Positions 22,283-33,700 of a stretch of 64,000 nucleotides of DNA are shown here, piece after piece. The DNA is from Callipepla californica brunnescens (Eukaryota; Chordata; Aves; Galliformes; Odontophoridae), in assembly GCA_023055505.1 (NCBI GenBank), contig JALIRH010000062.1, positions 310,001-374,000 of the forward strand, read 5' to 3'. The position numbers and the translations under genes were made by a program. The notes under the pieces are model-generated. The model did no database searches. It saw nothing but the letters and a program-made list of their open reading frames with translations, and was not told the origin of the DNA. The first letter of the stretch is position 1. The number at the start of each line of letters is the position of its first letter.

Positions 22283-25200
22283 CTGACACCAGGCATCCAC
22301 AGAAGGTATCCACACCTTCTGCATGTATATATATTACCAGCTAATCCTGAATTTACAGTGATGATAAACAACATCAGTTTTACTTGCAGGTATATTCTAG
22401 CAATGTTAGAACATCTCTCCCTCAGAAACAGCTGAGTCTGACGCAAGGCTCTTATACAAAAGCTAATTATTTTTTTCTACATAGACTCTGAGCACAAAGA
22501 GCTAAAACTGAATTGATACTCATTTATTTCAGATGTGCCCAGTTCAGTACAGGCAGAGAGAAACTCCCAAGGGAAGAGAGATGGGATCTGGAATTACTGC
22601 TAACCGAGGTGCAGCGAGGCTAAGACACAAACTGATAAACCAGGCTCTTGAAACACGACTGTAATTTGTTTGCTTAGTGTTTTATGGCTGTTCACATAAA
22701 ATGCTGTGTACGTTTCTGGGAAGTCTTGTCAAGAAAATTCCAAAGTTCAGAAGATGCTGTACTAGCAAAATTTTTTAGAAAGAACTAGCTCAACCAGAAT
22801 AAATACTTAATCAAAATAGAGTGTGGTTGCTACAGCTTCCTTTGCTTATCACATGCTCACCACAGTGCCTGCAGAGGGCACTGCCAATGCCATGTGCACA
22901 TCAATATTCTGTCAGAGATAATTTAGTGTACTTCTCAGCCTATGCAAGTGCCTACAGTGAAAAGACATGGAAAACAGAATTAAGGTTAACACCTACTAAT
23001 CATACACAGGTAAGGCCCTCTACTTTTGATAGCTCCATTTTTTACTTTTGCTTTGTTCCTTTCTATCTTTCATATTCATCTACTAAAGAAGAGAGTGCAA
23101 ATATTTTTCATTGTGAAATCTGCAAGTCAGGATCCTGCATCTTGGAAACAGATGGTGTCCCATGCTCTGGGTGAAGTCTAAAATCAGATTTCTGCCTTCA
23201 ACAAATCTTGCTTTACTTTTCACCTCCAGAATGAAAGTACTCTTAAAATCCAACAGTCAAGAGTGCTACTTGTTACAGATAACATTTTTCAGGTGTTACT
23301 GAAAACACACATACATACAGTATTAGTAGTACAATATACCAGTATAATTTAAATGCACTTCTGTGAGCTACAGATAATAATACAGATACAATACAGCAAA
23401 TATTTGCAATATTCTGGGAACAGATAGTAAAGAGAGTAATTTAAATGCATAACAAACACTGAATCTAAGCCATCGTATCTACCACTACTTCTGTATGCCA
23501 GAGCTCCTATCTCTCCAAACATCTTGTCTGCAATTCTTTATCCACATCACATACTGTAACCATAGTGTATACCCAGTACTTCATGCACTGGGTGTTACTT
23601 TGTAAAAACCATGCAGCCACCATCCCCCAAAACTTAATTAATTTGTTTCTATCTTTCCACAGATGACAGCTTGCAAGGTTCTTTGGTCAGTTTGTTTACC
23701 ATAAATAGAAAATGTTTTTCTGGCACTATGTTATATAGAAAGCAATGGCAGGAATCATATATCAGAGCAATTTAGCTCCTTCTGTAACCCCTTTTTCCTG
23801 CTTGAAAGCCATAAAGAGTTTGTATATATCTTCTTCACTGATCAGAAAAGACTAAATGAAATCCACTGATCTGCAGCTCAGAACACTGGTATTTTTCTTA
23901 AGAGTCTGCACAGTGTAAAAGTTTTTCTTCTACATTATTAATTATTTACTTTATTATTACTTAATAATGTCACAAATGTTAAAACAACCTGTGATTCTGG
24001 ACATTTTGTTTTCAATGCTATCAAAACATAAAAATTCTTCAATGAATGCAATTCTCTACACATATTCAGAAACCACATTGGTGTTTAACAAAATGGTTGC
24101 ATACAAATAGTTGCATTCTTCAGTGATAGGCTACTTAAGATACTAAGAGCATATTCCTCATTCACTGAACCCTAGATAACAAAGTCTGAAAGGCAACCAT
24201 GTATTTCTAAGGATATTTTCACACATGACTTTGCAGCCAACTAGTGTTAGCATTTTTTGAAACCATTGCTGTAGGTGTTCCAAAGGGAAATGAGCTGAAT
24301 ACTTGCCCTATCTCATTCTATTTTGTATGAATCTGCTCTTAATGAAAAAGATCATTTTTGGCAGGTCAAGGGATGGTATGACTAAGAAAACAGGTAATTT
24401 AAGTCACAGGCTAGTCCATAGCAAACCTCTCGTTTCTGGACCAGAAACTTACAAGGTGAATGACATGTTTGTTCCATAGTTTTAAGAAGCCAAGATGACG
24501 TAATAACTATCTTCTGACATACAAGATGGAGATACACATGTATTGCCACTTACCTTCTACAGCTTATATGATGTAACACCTGCTTTGTTGAATCAGGCTG
24601 GCAAAACTTCATGCTACTGTCAGTGGTCAGGCTTCATGCTTCATTACCATTCTCCCTGTAAAGGTTTTAAATTTTTTTTTATTTTTTGGCTTTTAGCTGC
24701 AAATACAAAAGGAGGTGAGAATCTAACTTACATTTGTGGCACTAGCTGTAACTCAGTGCCAAGAATCGACTAACACTGGCAGTTCTGCAAAATGCCTACA
24801 CTACTGCAGTGTACTGGGCCTGCAGTCAGCAGCATCTATCTCCTCCTTGTAGTGAGGCCTGTTTACCTAAGCTTAGATTATTTCAAAGTCACCACAGGCT
24901 CCCACAGCTCTGCATGAGAAATTCCTTTTCAGGGAACAGTTATCTCGAGAGTTCAGCTTGCAAAACGCCATGACTGTCATTGTGTAGGCAGGTGAAAGCA
25001 AGTGAGTCTTATCTTCAGCTGGGTGAACTTGATGACGATTGAGAACTGGACCTCTGTGTATGAATAACTTCCACAATTCTGTCCAGCCTTGTTATCAAAG
25101 TCTCTCTGCTGTATTCTGTCCTTGTGACTGGCAGCTACTGCCAGATCTGCTGAAGGATCTCTCAGCTTAGTCATTTGCACGCTTGTCATTTCTACACATC

Positions 25201-25903
25201 CTTTGCCTTTCAGGGTAGTCTGTCTTATATTACCATATTACAGCACCAAGAAACAGGTTTGTTTTTGTATTCAAACAACCTACGAATCCAAAAAAAATCT
25301 ATTATCTTGCTACAGAATTATTGCACTCAGCATCTAAATATGATCTTGATTCATACTACAACAGTGGTCTGGAAAAAAAACCAACACAGTTTAGATCATA
25401 GCCTTATTATTGACATGAACATTTTGATAATAACACTTTTAAGTAAAACAGTGTGATTTGTGTTGGTGAGCTTTCCATCATTATTTCTGACTCCACTGCA
25501 GTGCCTCATGCCTTTCCACAGTTAAAGCAACAACAGCAGCAATGTAAACACGACAAAACATTAGCCTTTCCTTTTTGCACACTGTCATGGTTCCAACGTA
25601 TTCGCTATTGATAGCAGCAGTTTTCCCTCATTAACATGCTTGAAACAGCATGATCTGGAAGCATGTTTGCTTCTTAAGCATACATGTTATACAGCACCAT
25701 AGTGTTAACTAAGGGAGTCACATGGAGCTACTGAAAACGTGGCTCCCTTATGATTTTTTTCCCATGGATCGTGATAAATTTATCAGCATTTACTTTCATT
25801 AAGTAAGGCTAAACGAATGTGATTAATCCAGAAGAAATATGATTCTAAAAGTCGTATCTATTCTTCAGGATATATTTCATGGTATTTATTTCCTAGAATG
25901 AGG

Positions 25904-25937
25904 ATTAGAAAGTTATTTAAATTAGAAAGTTATTTAA
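25904..25937. repeat. 17-bp tandem duplication
   Basis: ATTAGAAAGTTATTTAA occurs twice in direct succession without mismatch. Confidence 0.9.
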
Positions 25938-26727
25938 TAAACACGATGCTGCTATATTCCCCAAAATTAATTCACTAATTTAGAACATTTGTTATCAGAA
26001 AAGCAGGCCAAAACAGGTTCAGAGAAGAGTCAACAGCAAAAATAATGCACGTAGCAGATGTGCTGACTGGCGTCTGTCTGATGGCAGGGAATCTGATGGG
26101 AAGGCATTTCTACACTGCATGTTTAGAAAACTAAGGTAGAGATATCTTGATATTGTGCTTCCATGTATATATTTCCCAGATACATTAGTTTCGTTTATGT
26201 TCTGAAGCACAGAGGCATATGGAAGATGGTATTTGTATGGGAACAAAGAACATTTACTACCAAAACAGGTGTTAGAACAGTCCTTGGCAGCAGGAAGGGG
26301 CCACGTTCTTTGAATGAACAAGGTGATACTCATGCAGTTTGACTTCCCCCATCCCTTAAAAGATTAGGCTCACTCACTTCATCTAACAGTGTAGCTGACA
26401 CTTAGTTTTCCCTTCTCACTAGAGGCTTCTGATGTCTCCTTAACTTGTGAATAAAACACTTCAACAATTTTGGAAACAAGACTGGACAACGGGCATTGGC
26501 TGAAAAATAACCTATAAAAAGAAAGGGTTTTTTTTTTCCGGATGAATTCATTCTTTTATCCAGCTCATCACTTGATAGAAGAAATGCCAGCACCAGCCTC
26601 TGACACAAACTTGGTGCCAAAACCACACCGCTACACACACATTGCTACTGTGATTGTTCTCGCACCCACATTCCTCCTACCCAAAGGAGCTTCAGTGCAA
26701 CATCTGCACTAGTAACTCATCCAGTGA

Positions 26728-26800
26728 ACACTACCCAGGGGAGCCCGCTCTATACCCACACCCTGTGGTGAACCCTTCCTCAAGGGACACCTGACCCTCC
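26728..26800 (-). mobile_element. CR1 LINE scrap at the edge of the CpG island
   Basis: Matches the same part of CR1 seen near 232-290 ('ctctatacccacaccctgtg' against 'ctatgcccaccaccctctgg'). It adjoins the RIC1 promoter. Confidence 0.5.
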
Positions 26801-26856
26801 CCCGGTACAACCGCACGCTACCCCCCTCCGCTGCCAGCCGGCGTCACCCACCGCAC

Positions 26857-26866
26857 GCGCATGCGC
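26857..26866. promoter_or_regulatory. NRF1-like site
   Basis: Palindromic GCGCATGCGC, the NRF1 core, at the 5' edge of the CpG island. Confidence 0.6.
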
Positions 26867-26928
26867 TGTCAGCCACGCGTCGGTGGCAGAGAGCCGCGCG
26901 CTGCCGCGCAAGCGCAAGCGCACAACAC

Positions 26929-26956
26929 CCGCCCCGCCCCGCCCCGCCCCGCCCCC
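26929..26956. promoter_or_regulatory. tandem GC boxes (SP/KLF)
   Basis: Five GCCCC units in tandem give five overlapping CCGCCCC motifs, the complement of GGGGCGG. Confidence 0.7.
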
Positions 26957-27046
26957 TTCACTCCGCGCGCCCCCTCCGCGCGCCTTCGGCGCGGAACCTT
27001 GACACGGCGCCCCCGGAGCCGTGGGGGCGGAGCCGCCTCCGCCTCC

Positions 27047-27083
27047 GACGTCATTTCCGCGCGGCCCCGCGGCCGCGGCCAAT
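27047..27083 (+). promoter_or_regulatory. CRE-like and CCAAT elements
   Basis: GACGTCA at 27047-27053 and GGCCAATGGG around 27077-27086, 26 bp apart. This is a common core arrangement upstream of TATA-less starts. Function is inferred. Confidence 0.5.
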
Positions 27084-27191
27084 GGGCGCCTTCGCCGCCG
27101 CGGCCCCGCCCCCGCCCCTCCCCCTTCCTCCGCCGCGGGGCCGCCGTCGCGCTCGGGGCCGTGGCGGTGGGACCGGAGCGGGGGCGGGGAG

Positions 27192-27293
27192 ATGGCGGCG
27201 GCGGCCACCACAGCGACACCCAGAGCGGACGGGCGAGGCACCCGCGGGAGGGAGGAGCCGCCGCGACTGCCGCCGGTCCGCGCCCAGCAGTGA
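27192..27293 (+). other. upstream ORF 1 in the RIC1 leader
   Basis: An ATG in the strong context GAGATGG (G at -3, G at +4) opens a 33-codon frame beginning MAAAATTATPRADG and ending at TGA 27291-27293. It overlaps the YY1-like motif. If transcription starts upstream of it, it would be the first ATG on the mRNA. It is a candidate translational regulator rather than a protein gene. Confidence 0.4.
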
Positions 27294-27444
27294 CCGCTCT
27301 CCTCTCAGACCGCGGCCCGCCGGACGCGCGCCCCTCCTCGCGCTCTCCGCCGATCTCGTTCCCACAGCCTCCGCGACGCAGCGGGGCGGTTCGGGCTCGG
27401 CCGGGAGCCCTCGGCCGCCCTTCTCCCGGGCGGCGGCGGTGATT

Positions 27445-27528
27445 ATGCGCGGGCGGCCCCGGGCCCTGCGGCGCTCCGAGCCCGTGGTCCCGAGGCCGTC
27501 GCGCGGGCGGGGAGCGCTCCCCGCCTAG
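27445..27528 (+). other. upstream ORF 2 in the RIC1 leader
   Basis: A 27-codon frame (MRGRPRALRRSEP...) from ATG 27445, with A at -3, to TAG 27526-27528. It terminates 33 nt before the RIC1 start codon, which favours either reinitiation or repression. The peptide is arginine- and proline-rich from base composition. Confidence 0.4.
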
Positions 27529-27561
27529 GCCCAGCGAGCGGGCGGCCGGGAAGCCGCAGCC

Positions 27562-27702
27562 ATGTACTTCCTCAGCGGCTGGCCTAAGCGGCTGCTGTGC
27601 CCGCTGGAGCGCCTGGAGCCGCCTGTGCACATCCAGACGGACCCCCGGAGGGTTTTCTTCGCGGTGCTGTCCCCGTCGCAGCTCAGCATCTGGTTCTGCA
27701 GG
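27562..27702 (+). CDS. RIC1: RIC1 coding exon 1
   Basis: ATG at 27562 in context GCAGCCATGT. 47 codons, ending in ISIW-type sequence (SIWFCR) at AGG|GTAAGT, phase 0. The segment after CPL differs in length and sequence from mammals, the least conserved part of the start. Confidence 0.97.
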
Positions 27703-30700
27703 GTAAGTGTCCCGGCTGCTCCCGGCCCTGCCGTGTGCCATCCGCTCCGCTCCGGAGCGGCCGTGGCGGTTGGGATCGGAACGCACCGAGATCTGAGTTA
27801 CTTGTGAGTCGCTCCTGCGGGCCGGTGCTGTGCATCCTGAGTGTTTGCTGCTGGCAGAGCAGTATCAGGGAAAAGCGAGATCAGTCTGCTCAGACTGCAC
27901 CGCGTATTCCCCGAGATGAGACTCAGAACCAACTTTCTTTTTCTTTCTTTCTTTGTTTTTAATTTACTTTGACTGTAGCTGGCTCACAAGTGTAACGTAG
28001 AGGCTGTGCTTAGCAGCGTCATTGCAAATGTGCCTCGCGTCTTTTATGTGGATGTGTACCATGTTTTATATAAAAGGGAGTGTAAACGTAAAAAAAGAAA
28101 CCTTTTTTCAGAACTCTCTAATTGTGTAATCCTGAAGTTCTCAAACTTTGATGATAGTTTAACTGTTTTGTGACTCTGAGAACAAGGATTACAATGCTTT
28201 TGGTTAGAAGTTGCTGCTTTAGTGATGTCATCCGAATGTGGATGTAATTGATATTAAATGCTTTAAATTAGCTTTGATAAGATTGGTAACGAAAAAGTGG
28301 TGCGTGCCACTTTGGTTTGATGCAGCATTACAAAGCAGCTGGGATATTGACTTTAAACTTTGGTGCTGAGTCTTTTAAAATACTGCCTTAGTAAGATCTC
28401 TGCCTGTCTATAAATATCTCTAATTCCAGATAATTTTTCAGAGTTCATCTCAGATTACTGAGAAAAGTAAAAATCCAATTTTAGAAAGCTGGTATGGAGT
28501 AGTATTGAGTGACAGCCATAGCCGTAAAATCTTCTCTTACGTTATGCTGAGATTTCATCACTCTTGTGTTGTGTTCTGTCTGTCATTTAATTAGTTCCTG
28601 GGCGAGGTGCCCATGCTGTGTTTTAACTTTCATGTGTATTGCATCAGGGAGTATCAACCCAGTATCTGTGCCATGTGAACTTCACCATGTGGCCTGTGGT
28701 CCCTTTGATTCGTGGCATGTAGTGCAGAAGAAGTATGCAGTCTGATAGCTTTTGCTTGTTTATAGATCTCTAGCTGAATATATGAGGAAAATATAACTGA
28801 TGGCCTTTTCTGGGAAAATAGGTAAATGAGGACAGGGTTGTAGAATGCTTTGCAAGACGTGCCCTTTTGTCCAGAAGGCAGTTTGTTTTACCATGCATTC
28901 ACGAGACTGCGTTTGTTATCTGACAAGTTTGGACTTGTATGGAAGTGCTGAACAGCGTGTTGCTGCCAGAAAGAAAGGCAGAAGGGTAGATGAATTCTCT
29001 TGTTGCAGAAAGGTTGAGCAAACTTAAAGGTTATGAAAAATTTCTGAATACGTTCTGTTCCTGTATGTAATGGTTTATTTTGACTCTATTTTGCAAGATT
29101 TGATCAGTAAAAAATTAGTCTCACCATCTGCATGGATGTCTAATTGTTAGCAAAATTCTTTAAGATAGAGGTTTATGTTGATCATTTTTTACGATACCCT
29201 GAGCATATTTATTGCAGGTTTGTTTTTGTTTTTGAAGGGCAGAGTCACGCGTTGAACTGTTACAAATTGAACTAAAATTTTAGCATTCTAGAAAATGTCA
29301 TTAGGCAGAAGTATCTTCTTTAGAACAAAGCTACTTCTTGGTCAGGTTGAACTAATTCAGTTTTGTGTAGTGGAAAAGCCTCGGGGCTAATGTCCTTGTT
29401 AAGACTTAATACTCTCTCAAATATATATGGAAGGCTTTGTGTGAGAATGAGGTGATGAGGCTGGTGAAACTGTTACAAGATTTTCAAGAGCAAGGGGCCA
29501 TTTCAAATACTTCCAGGCTCCTGAACTTACATTGAGTGTTCTGTGCTTATCAAGTGAGGTCATAATGTTTAAAGCTCCTTTTTATCTACAGTGTATTAGG
29601 ACCTAACACCTGGAGTTAGAAATCATATAGGTTAGAAACCATAAGGTTAGAAACTGGGTTAAATGACACAGGTACAAACAGATGGAATTCTCTTGGTGTC
29701 TGAGTCAAAAATTCCTAGACTATTTAACTTGTCTAATAGAGCGAGTTTGTACTGTAAATAAAAAGACCACTAATCAATGATGAGCTTATTTCATTACATG
29801 CTGAGAACACTCACCCCAAGTTTGTATATTTTGTTTTGTAAACTGTTTGTGCCGCTATACCTATTTGTATGTTATAAAACATACACAAAGTAGAAATTAA
29901 GGAATGGGAAGATTAAATAAACTGTACCTTTAGTTTATTTATGAATGGTACAAAAATGCTTTCTTCTCATTGCCTAGTGGATTCTCTTGCATGTGCCCCA
30001 GTTTGGAGAAAGCTGATCTAAGCATTTTTCCAGAATATTTCATAATCGATTTATGGCTGCGGAACATTCATTGACATTGAAAGCCAATGAATCTGTTTTC
30101 ATTGACAACGTCGGAAAGCATGTTTTTATTCTGCTAATGTTAAGTACTTGGATGTTTGAAAGTTGCTTGAAATAAACTTTCTGAAAAACTAAAAAGGAGT
30201 CGTTTATTAACCTGGGAACTGAAGGTGTGCTTTCATTGGGCAGCTGTGCAGGTTGAAGAGTTGTCGTCTTCTCTGCTTAGACTTGTATTTTTGTGGCTAC
30301 TATTGGCTTCTATGGGGCAGTTCAACTTGCTGAACAAATGGAAACTTGCTTTTCCATGCTCATGGCTGAATGAGAGGAGCATTGTTCTTAGCTTGTTGAG
30401 CGTGTTGCTCCTTTGAAAGCAGTGACTTCCTATTTTGTATTAGTTTTGTTATCTGATGAAATAAGAACTTGAGGCAGTTTAGGGAATTTAGTTGTTCTCT
30501 AGATATTGAGGGAAGATGTATGCAGGTGTAGAAAATGTGACAAAAGCATGGATTTTTCCGCTGCAGATGTGAAGAGTAAAACAAGAATAGAGTCTGATGA
30601 CATAGTTGCACATATAAATATAGTCTGGTGTTTCCTTTCTTTGATCTTAACAGACTGATGGCAATGACAGGAATAAGTACCAGCCTTAAATATTTAATGA

Positions 30701-33700
30701 AAACTCTTGCACATTGTCATACTGTCTGGAATGAGTCTGCCTTTTATTACCAGTCCTGCAAGCTCTCTGGAGTCTCTTCATTTTGAAGAAGATATTGTAA
30801 TTACTTAGATGTTTACCAGCTCACAATTTCTATCTACCCGTATTTTTAAACTTTTCTCTCTGTGATGTTCTGACACTGAATGAGATCACTGAATCACAAG
30901 TTAGATAGTTAGATAGCATGCATATCAGAATCCTAGATTGCGGAATAATCCATCTTGGTTCTTAATGCTGACTTCTCTACATTCTTCTGGACACTCATCA
31001 TGTGCTTTTCAGTCTCTAAGTAGTTTTGCGTTAGAACTGAGCTTGATATATGCTTTAAGTAAATTGGATGCAATAGGGAACTGTGCTTCTCTTAGAGAAG
31101 TGATCTTTGCACCCTGGAATTGTGGCATGCCATTAAAGGAGGTATTTGTGATGCCAGTGCTTATAGTGAATGTGATATGTGAAAAGATATATATATATAT
31201 TTTTGTTAAAAGTGAAATTGTTACTGTAATTTTTTTTATTGTTATTATTACAGGTGACTATTAAAAGAAAAACTAATTGTTTTCTCTGTGGTTCCAGGAT
31301 TAAGCTTTCAGAGTCATGTGTTTATCTCAGAACTCTAAGGAGAATGACTTGCTGAGTACAGTAATTTGTTCTTTTTTTCCTAGGTAGGACTAGATAGAGT
31401 CTCTCTAACATTTTTATTTGAAATTTTATTGGAATGTGGGCATCAGATGTGTTGATAATGATGGATGTGGTTACACGTTGTGAACAATATGAAGCAAATG
31501 GCATCAGTGCAAATGGTCTGGTCTTGCCTCTTCTGTTGTGGTTTGTGGTTTTTTGTTTTTGCTTTTTTTTTTTTTCATAGTAATTTATTCTCTGGGGTTC
31601 TGACTTCTCACAGACACCTACTGGGGACTGATCTAAAAATGCCATTTATTTTTTCACTTTGTGAGAGTGACAGCTGTTCCATTGCTTCCATTATAAGGTT
31701 ATTTATGACTTATGTAAAAAAAATAAAGAAATAAAAGGGAAATATCTATGAGACTGATGCATTTGTTGTATGAAATGTGAAGTTCTCATGTTTATATTAG
31801 CATGCCTTTTCGGTTTATCCTCTATTAATATCAGAGAGATGACCCTTCAAGAACACTGCAAAATTACTTACCTGAAAAAGAATAACATCTTAGTTATGAG
31901 CTCTGTCTTTCCAAGCAGTTGCACATAAAATTGTTCGTCAGTCCAAGACCAGGAATTAAGTTATAGATTTTGTGAATTTGCTCTTCATCACAGACTCCCA
32001 TAGTTCCATTTAATTCAAATTTAAGCATTTGATAATTCATGGAACTGAGAAACACTGAAGAATTGGTTGGTTGGTTGATGCTTGGCTCAACATGAGCTGG
32101 CAGTGTGCCCAGGTGGCCAAGAAGGCCAATGGCATCCTGGCCTCTATTAGGAATAGTGTGGCCAGCAGGAGCAGGGAGGTGATCATCCCCCTGTACTCAG
32201 CTCTGGTGCGGCCGCACCTCGAGTACTGCGTTCAGTTTTGGGCCCCTCACTACAAGAGAGACATCGAGGCCCTGGAGCGTGTTCAGAGAAGAGCAACAAA
32301 ACTGGTGAGGGGTCTGGAGCACAAGTCTTACGAGGAGCAGCTGAGGGAGCTGGGATTGTTTAGCCTGGAGAAAAGGAGGCTCAGAGGAGACCTCATCGCA
32401 CTCTACCACTTCCTGAAGGGAGGCTGTGGTGAGGAGGGGGTCGGCCTTTTGTCCCAGATAACTAATGACAGGACGAGAGGGAATGGCCACAAGTTGTGCC
32501 GGGGAAGATTTAGATTAGATTTGAGGAAAAATTTTTTCTCTGAGAGAGTGGTCAGGCACTGGAATGGCCTGCCTAGGGAGGTGGTTGAGGCACCGTCCCT
32601 AGCGCTGTTCAAGAAGCGTTTAGATGAGGTGCTGAGGGATTGGATTTAGTAGCTTGGTGGGTAGGGATGGTGGTGGGAGGATGGTTGGACTAGATGATCT
32701 TGTAGGTCCTTTCCAACCTAATCAATCTGTGAATCTATGAATACAACCTTTCTTACTGGCAGCGTTTTTGAATGGTAAGCTGACTGAAAACTTTTGCTTG
32801 GAAGAGCTGGTGAGTGCCATCAGCTAGGCAGTTCTGCAGCACCTAGGTTTTTGTTCTTCCACAGCAGCTTCTGTAAAGCGCAGTGTTGGGAGTTGTTCAT
32901 GCTGTCTTTCTTGGATGTTGGGAGTTGTTCATGCTGTCTTTCTTGGATGTTGGGAGTTGTTCATGCTGTCTTTCTTGGATGTTGGGAGTTGTTCATGCTG
33001 TCTTTCTTGGATGTTGGGAGTTGTTCATGCTGTCTTTCTTGGATTCATATGCCACTGATTTTAAACCTGCTCCTTTTTTTAAATTGAATTAAGAATGATG
33101 TTATGATAACATTACCTTCAGAAATCCTTCTACTACTACCTTGTATCTATGTTACTTACAAAATAGGTTTTCATGGTTTATCTCTACATCCCTTTCCCCC
33201 CCTCTATTTAAGCATATATTAATAAACCTACAAAATTTAGCCTTTAAAGTGGAGTGCAGGCCATCTGACAGCATATAGTGCACAGTGTCACCAGTGCTTC
33301 ATTCTGTCTCCTTCAGCCTGCCGCTTAAACTTTCAGCTCATCAGAACAGTACATTTGATTTTTGTCTTGTGCCTACATCCTAATACATTGAAAACTCTTT
33401 TTTGAGACAAAACGAACATTTGTGTTTCTGAAAGAAATTGCCTCCTAATTCTGAATGAGATAAATACAGCTGTCTTAACTACTTCATTGTTCTGTGTAAA
33501 AATCATGAGTCTGCTGGTGCCTTACAGGGTGGTCTGCAATCCTCAGAGAGTGTTAATTCACATTCTTGCTAGTTTTTTGAGTGACTATAAATGGCAGTGT
33601 TCCTGTTTTGATTTTTCTCCTTCCTTTTGGGTTCAAGTCAATTCATAGTGAGAAAGCATCTGAAAATGAAGGGATATTAACAGGTTTTAGTATTTGAGTC

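Larger units (their letters stand above)
17501..26724. other. long AT-rich intergenic region
   Basis: About 9 kb with no supported gene, RNA or full-length repeat. Short ORFs of 60-117 codons look like chance. Minor items are a CR1 scrap at 22205-22282, an A-run at 20268-20281, and a 17-bp duplication ATTAGAAAGTTATTTAA at 25904-25937. Enhancers cannot be judged from sequence alone. Confidence 0.65.
26820..27720 (+). promoter_or_regulatory. RIC1: CpG island, RIC1 promoter and 5' leader
   Basis: The only strongly GC-rich, CpG-dense stretch in the window. It has no TATA box but many housekeeping-type elements: NRF1-like GCGCATGCGC (26857-26866), five overlapping CCGCCCC GC boxes (26929-26956), CRE-like GACGTCA (27047-27053), NF-Y CCAAT (27079-27083) and YY1-like GATGGCGGC (27191-27199). 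It ends in RIC1 exon 1. The transcription start is probably within about 27085-27200, judged from element order only. Long ORFs on both strands here are artefacts of GC content. Confidence 0.9.

Noticed and set aside
17501..26724. Short ORFs of 60-117 codons in the intergenic region as small genes
   Set aside because: No motif, splice structure, signal peptide pattern or clustering supports any of them, and their number and size fit chance.
26780..27786. Long open frames on both strands across the CpG island (up to 305 codons)
   Set aside because: Stop codons are rare in GC-rich DNA. The products are Arg/Pro/Gly/Ala-rich low-complexity sequence and conflict with each other and with RIC1 exon 1.
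32071..32649. 192-codon ORF as a host gene
   Set aside because: It is the C-terminal part of the CR1 reverse-transcriptase ORF in a truncated element.
32794..33092. Repetitive cysteine-rich peptides (ORFs of 97 and 69 codons)
   Set aside because: They are translations of the 32-bp minisatellite in different frames, inside a RIC1 intron.
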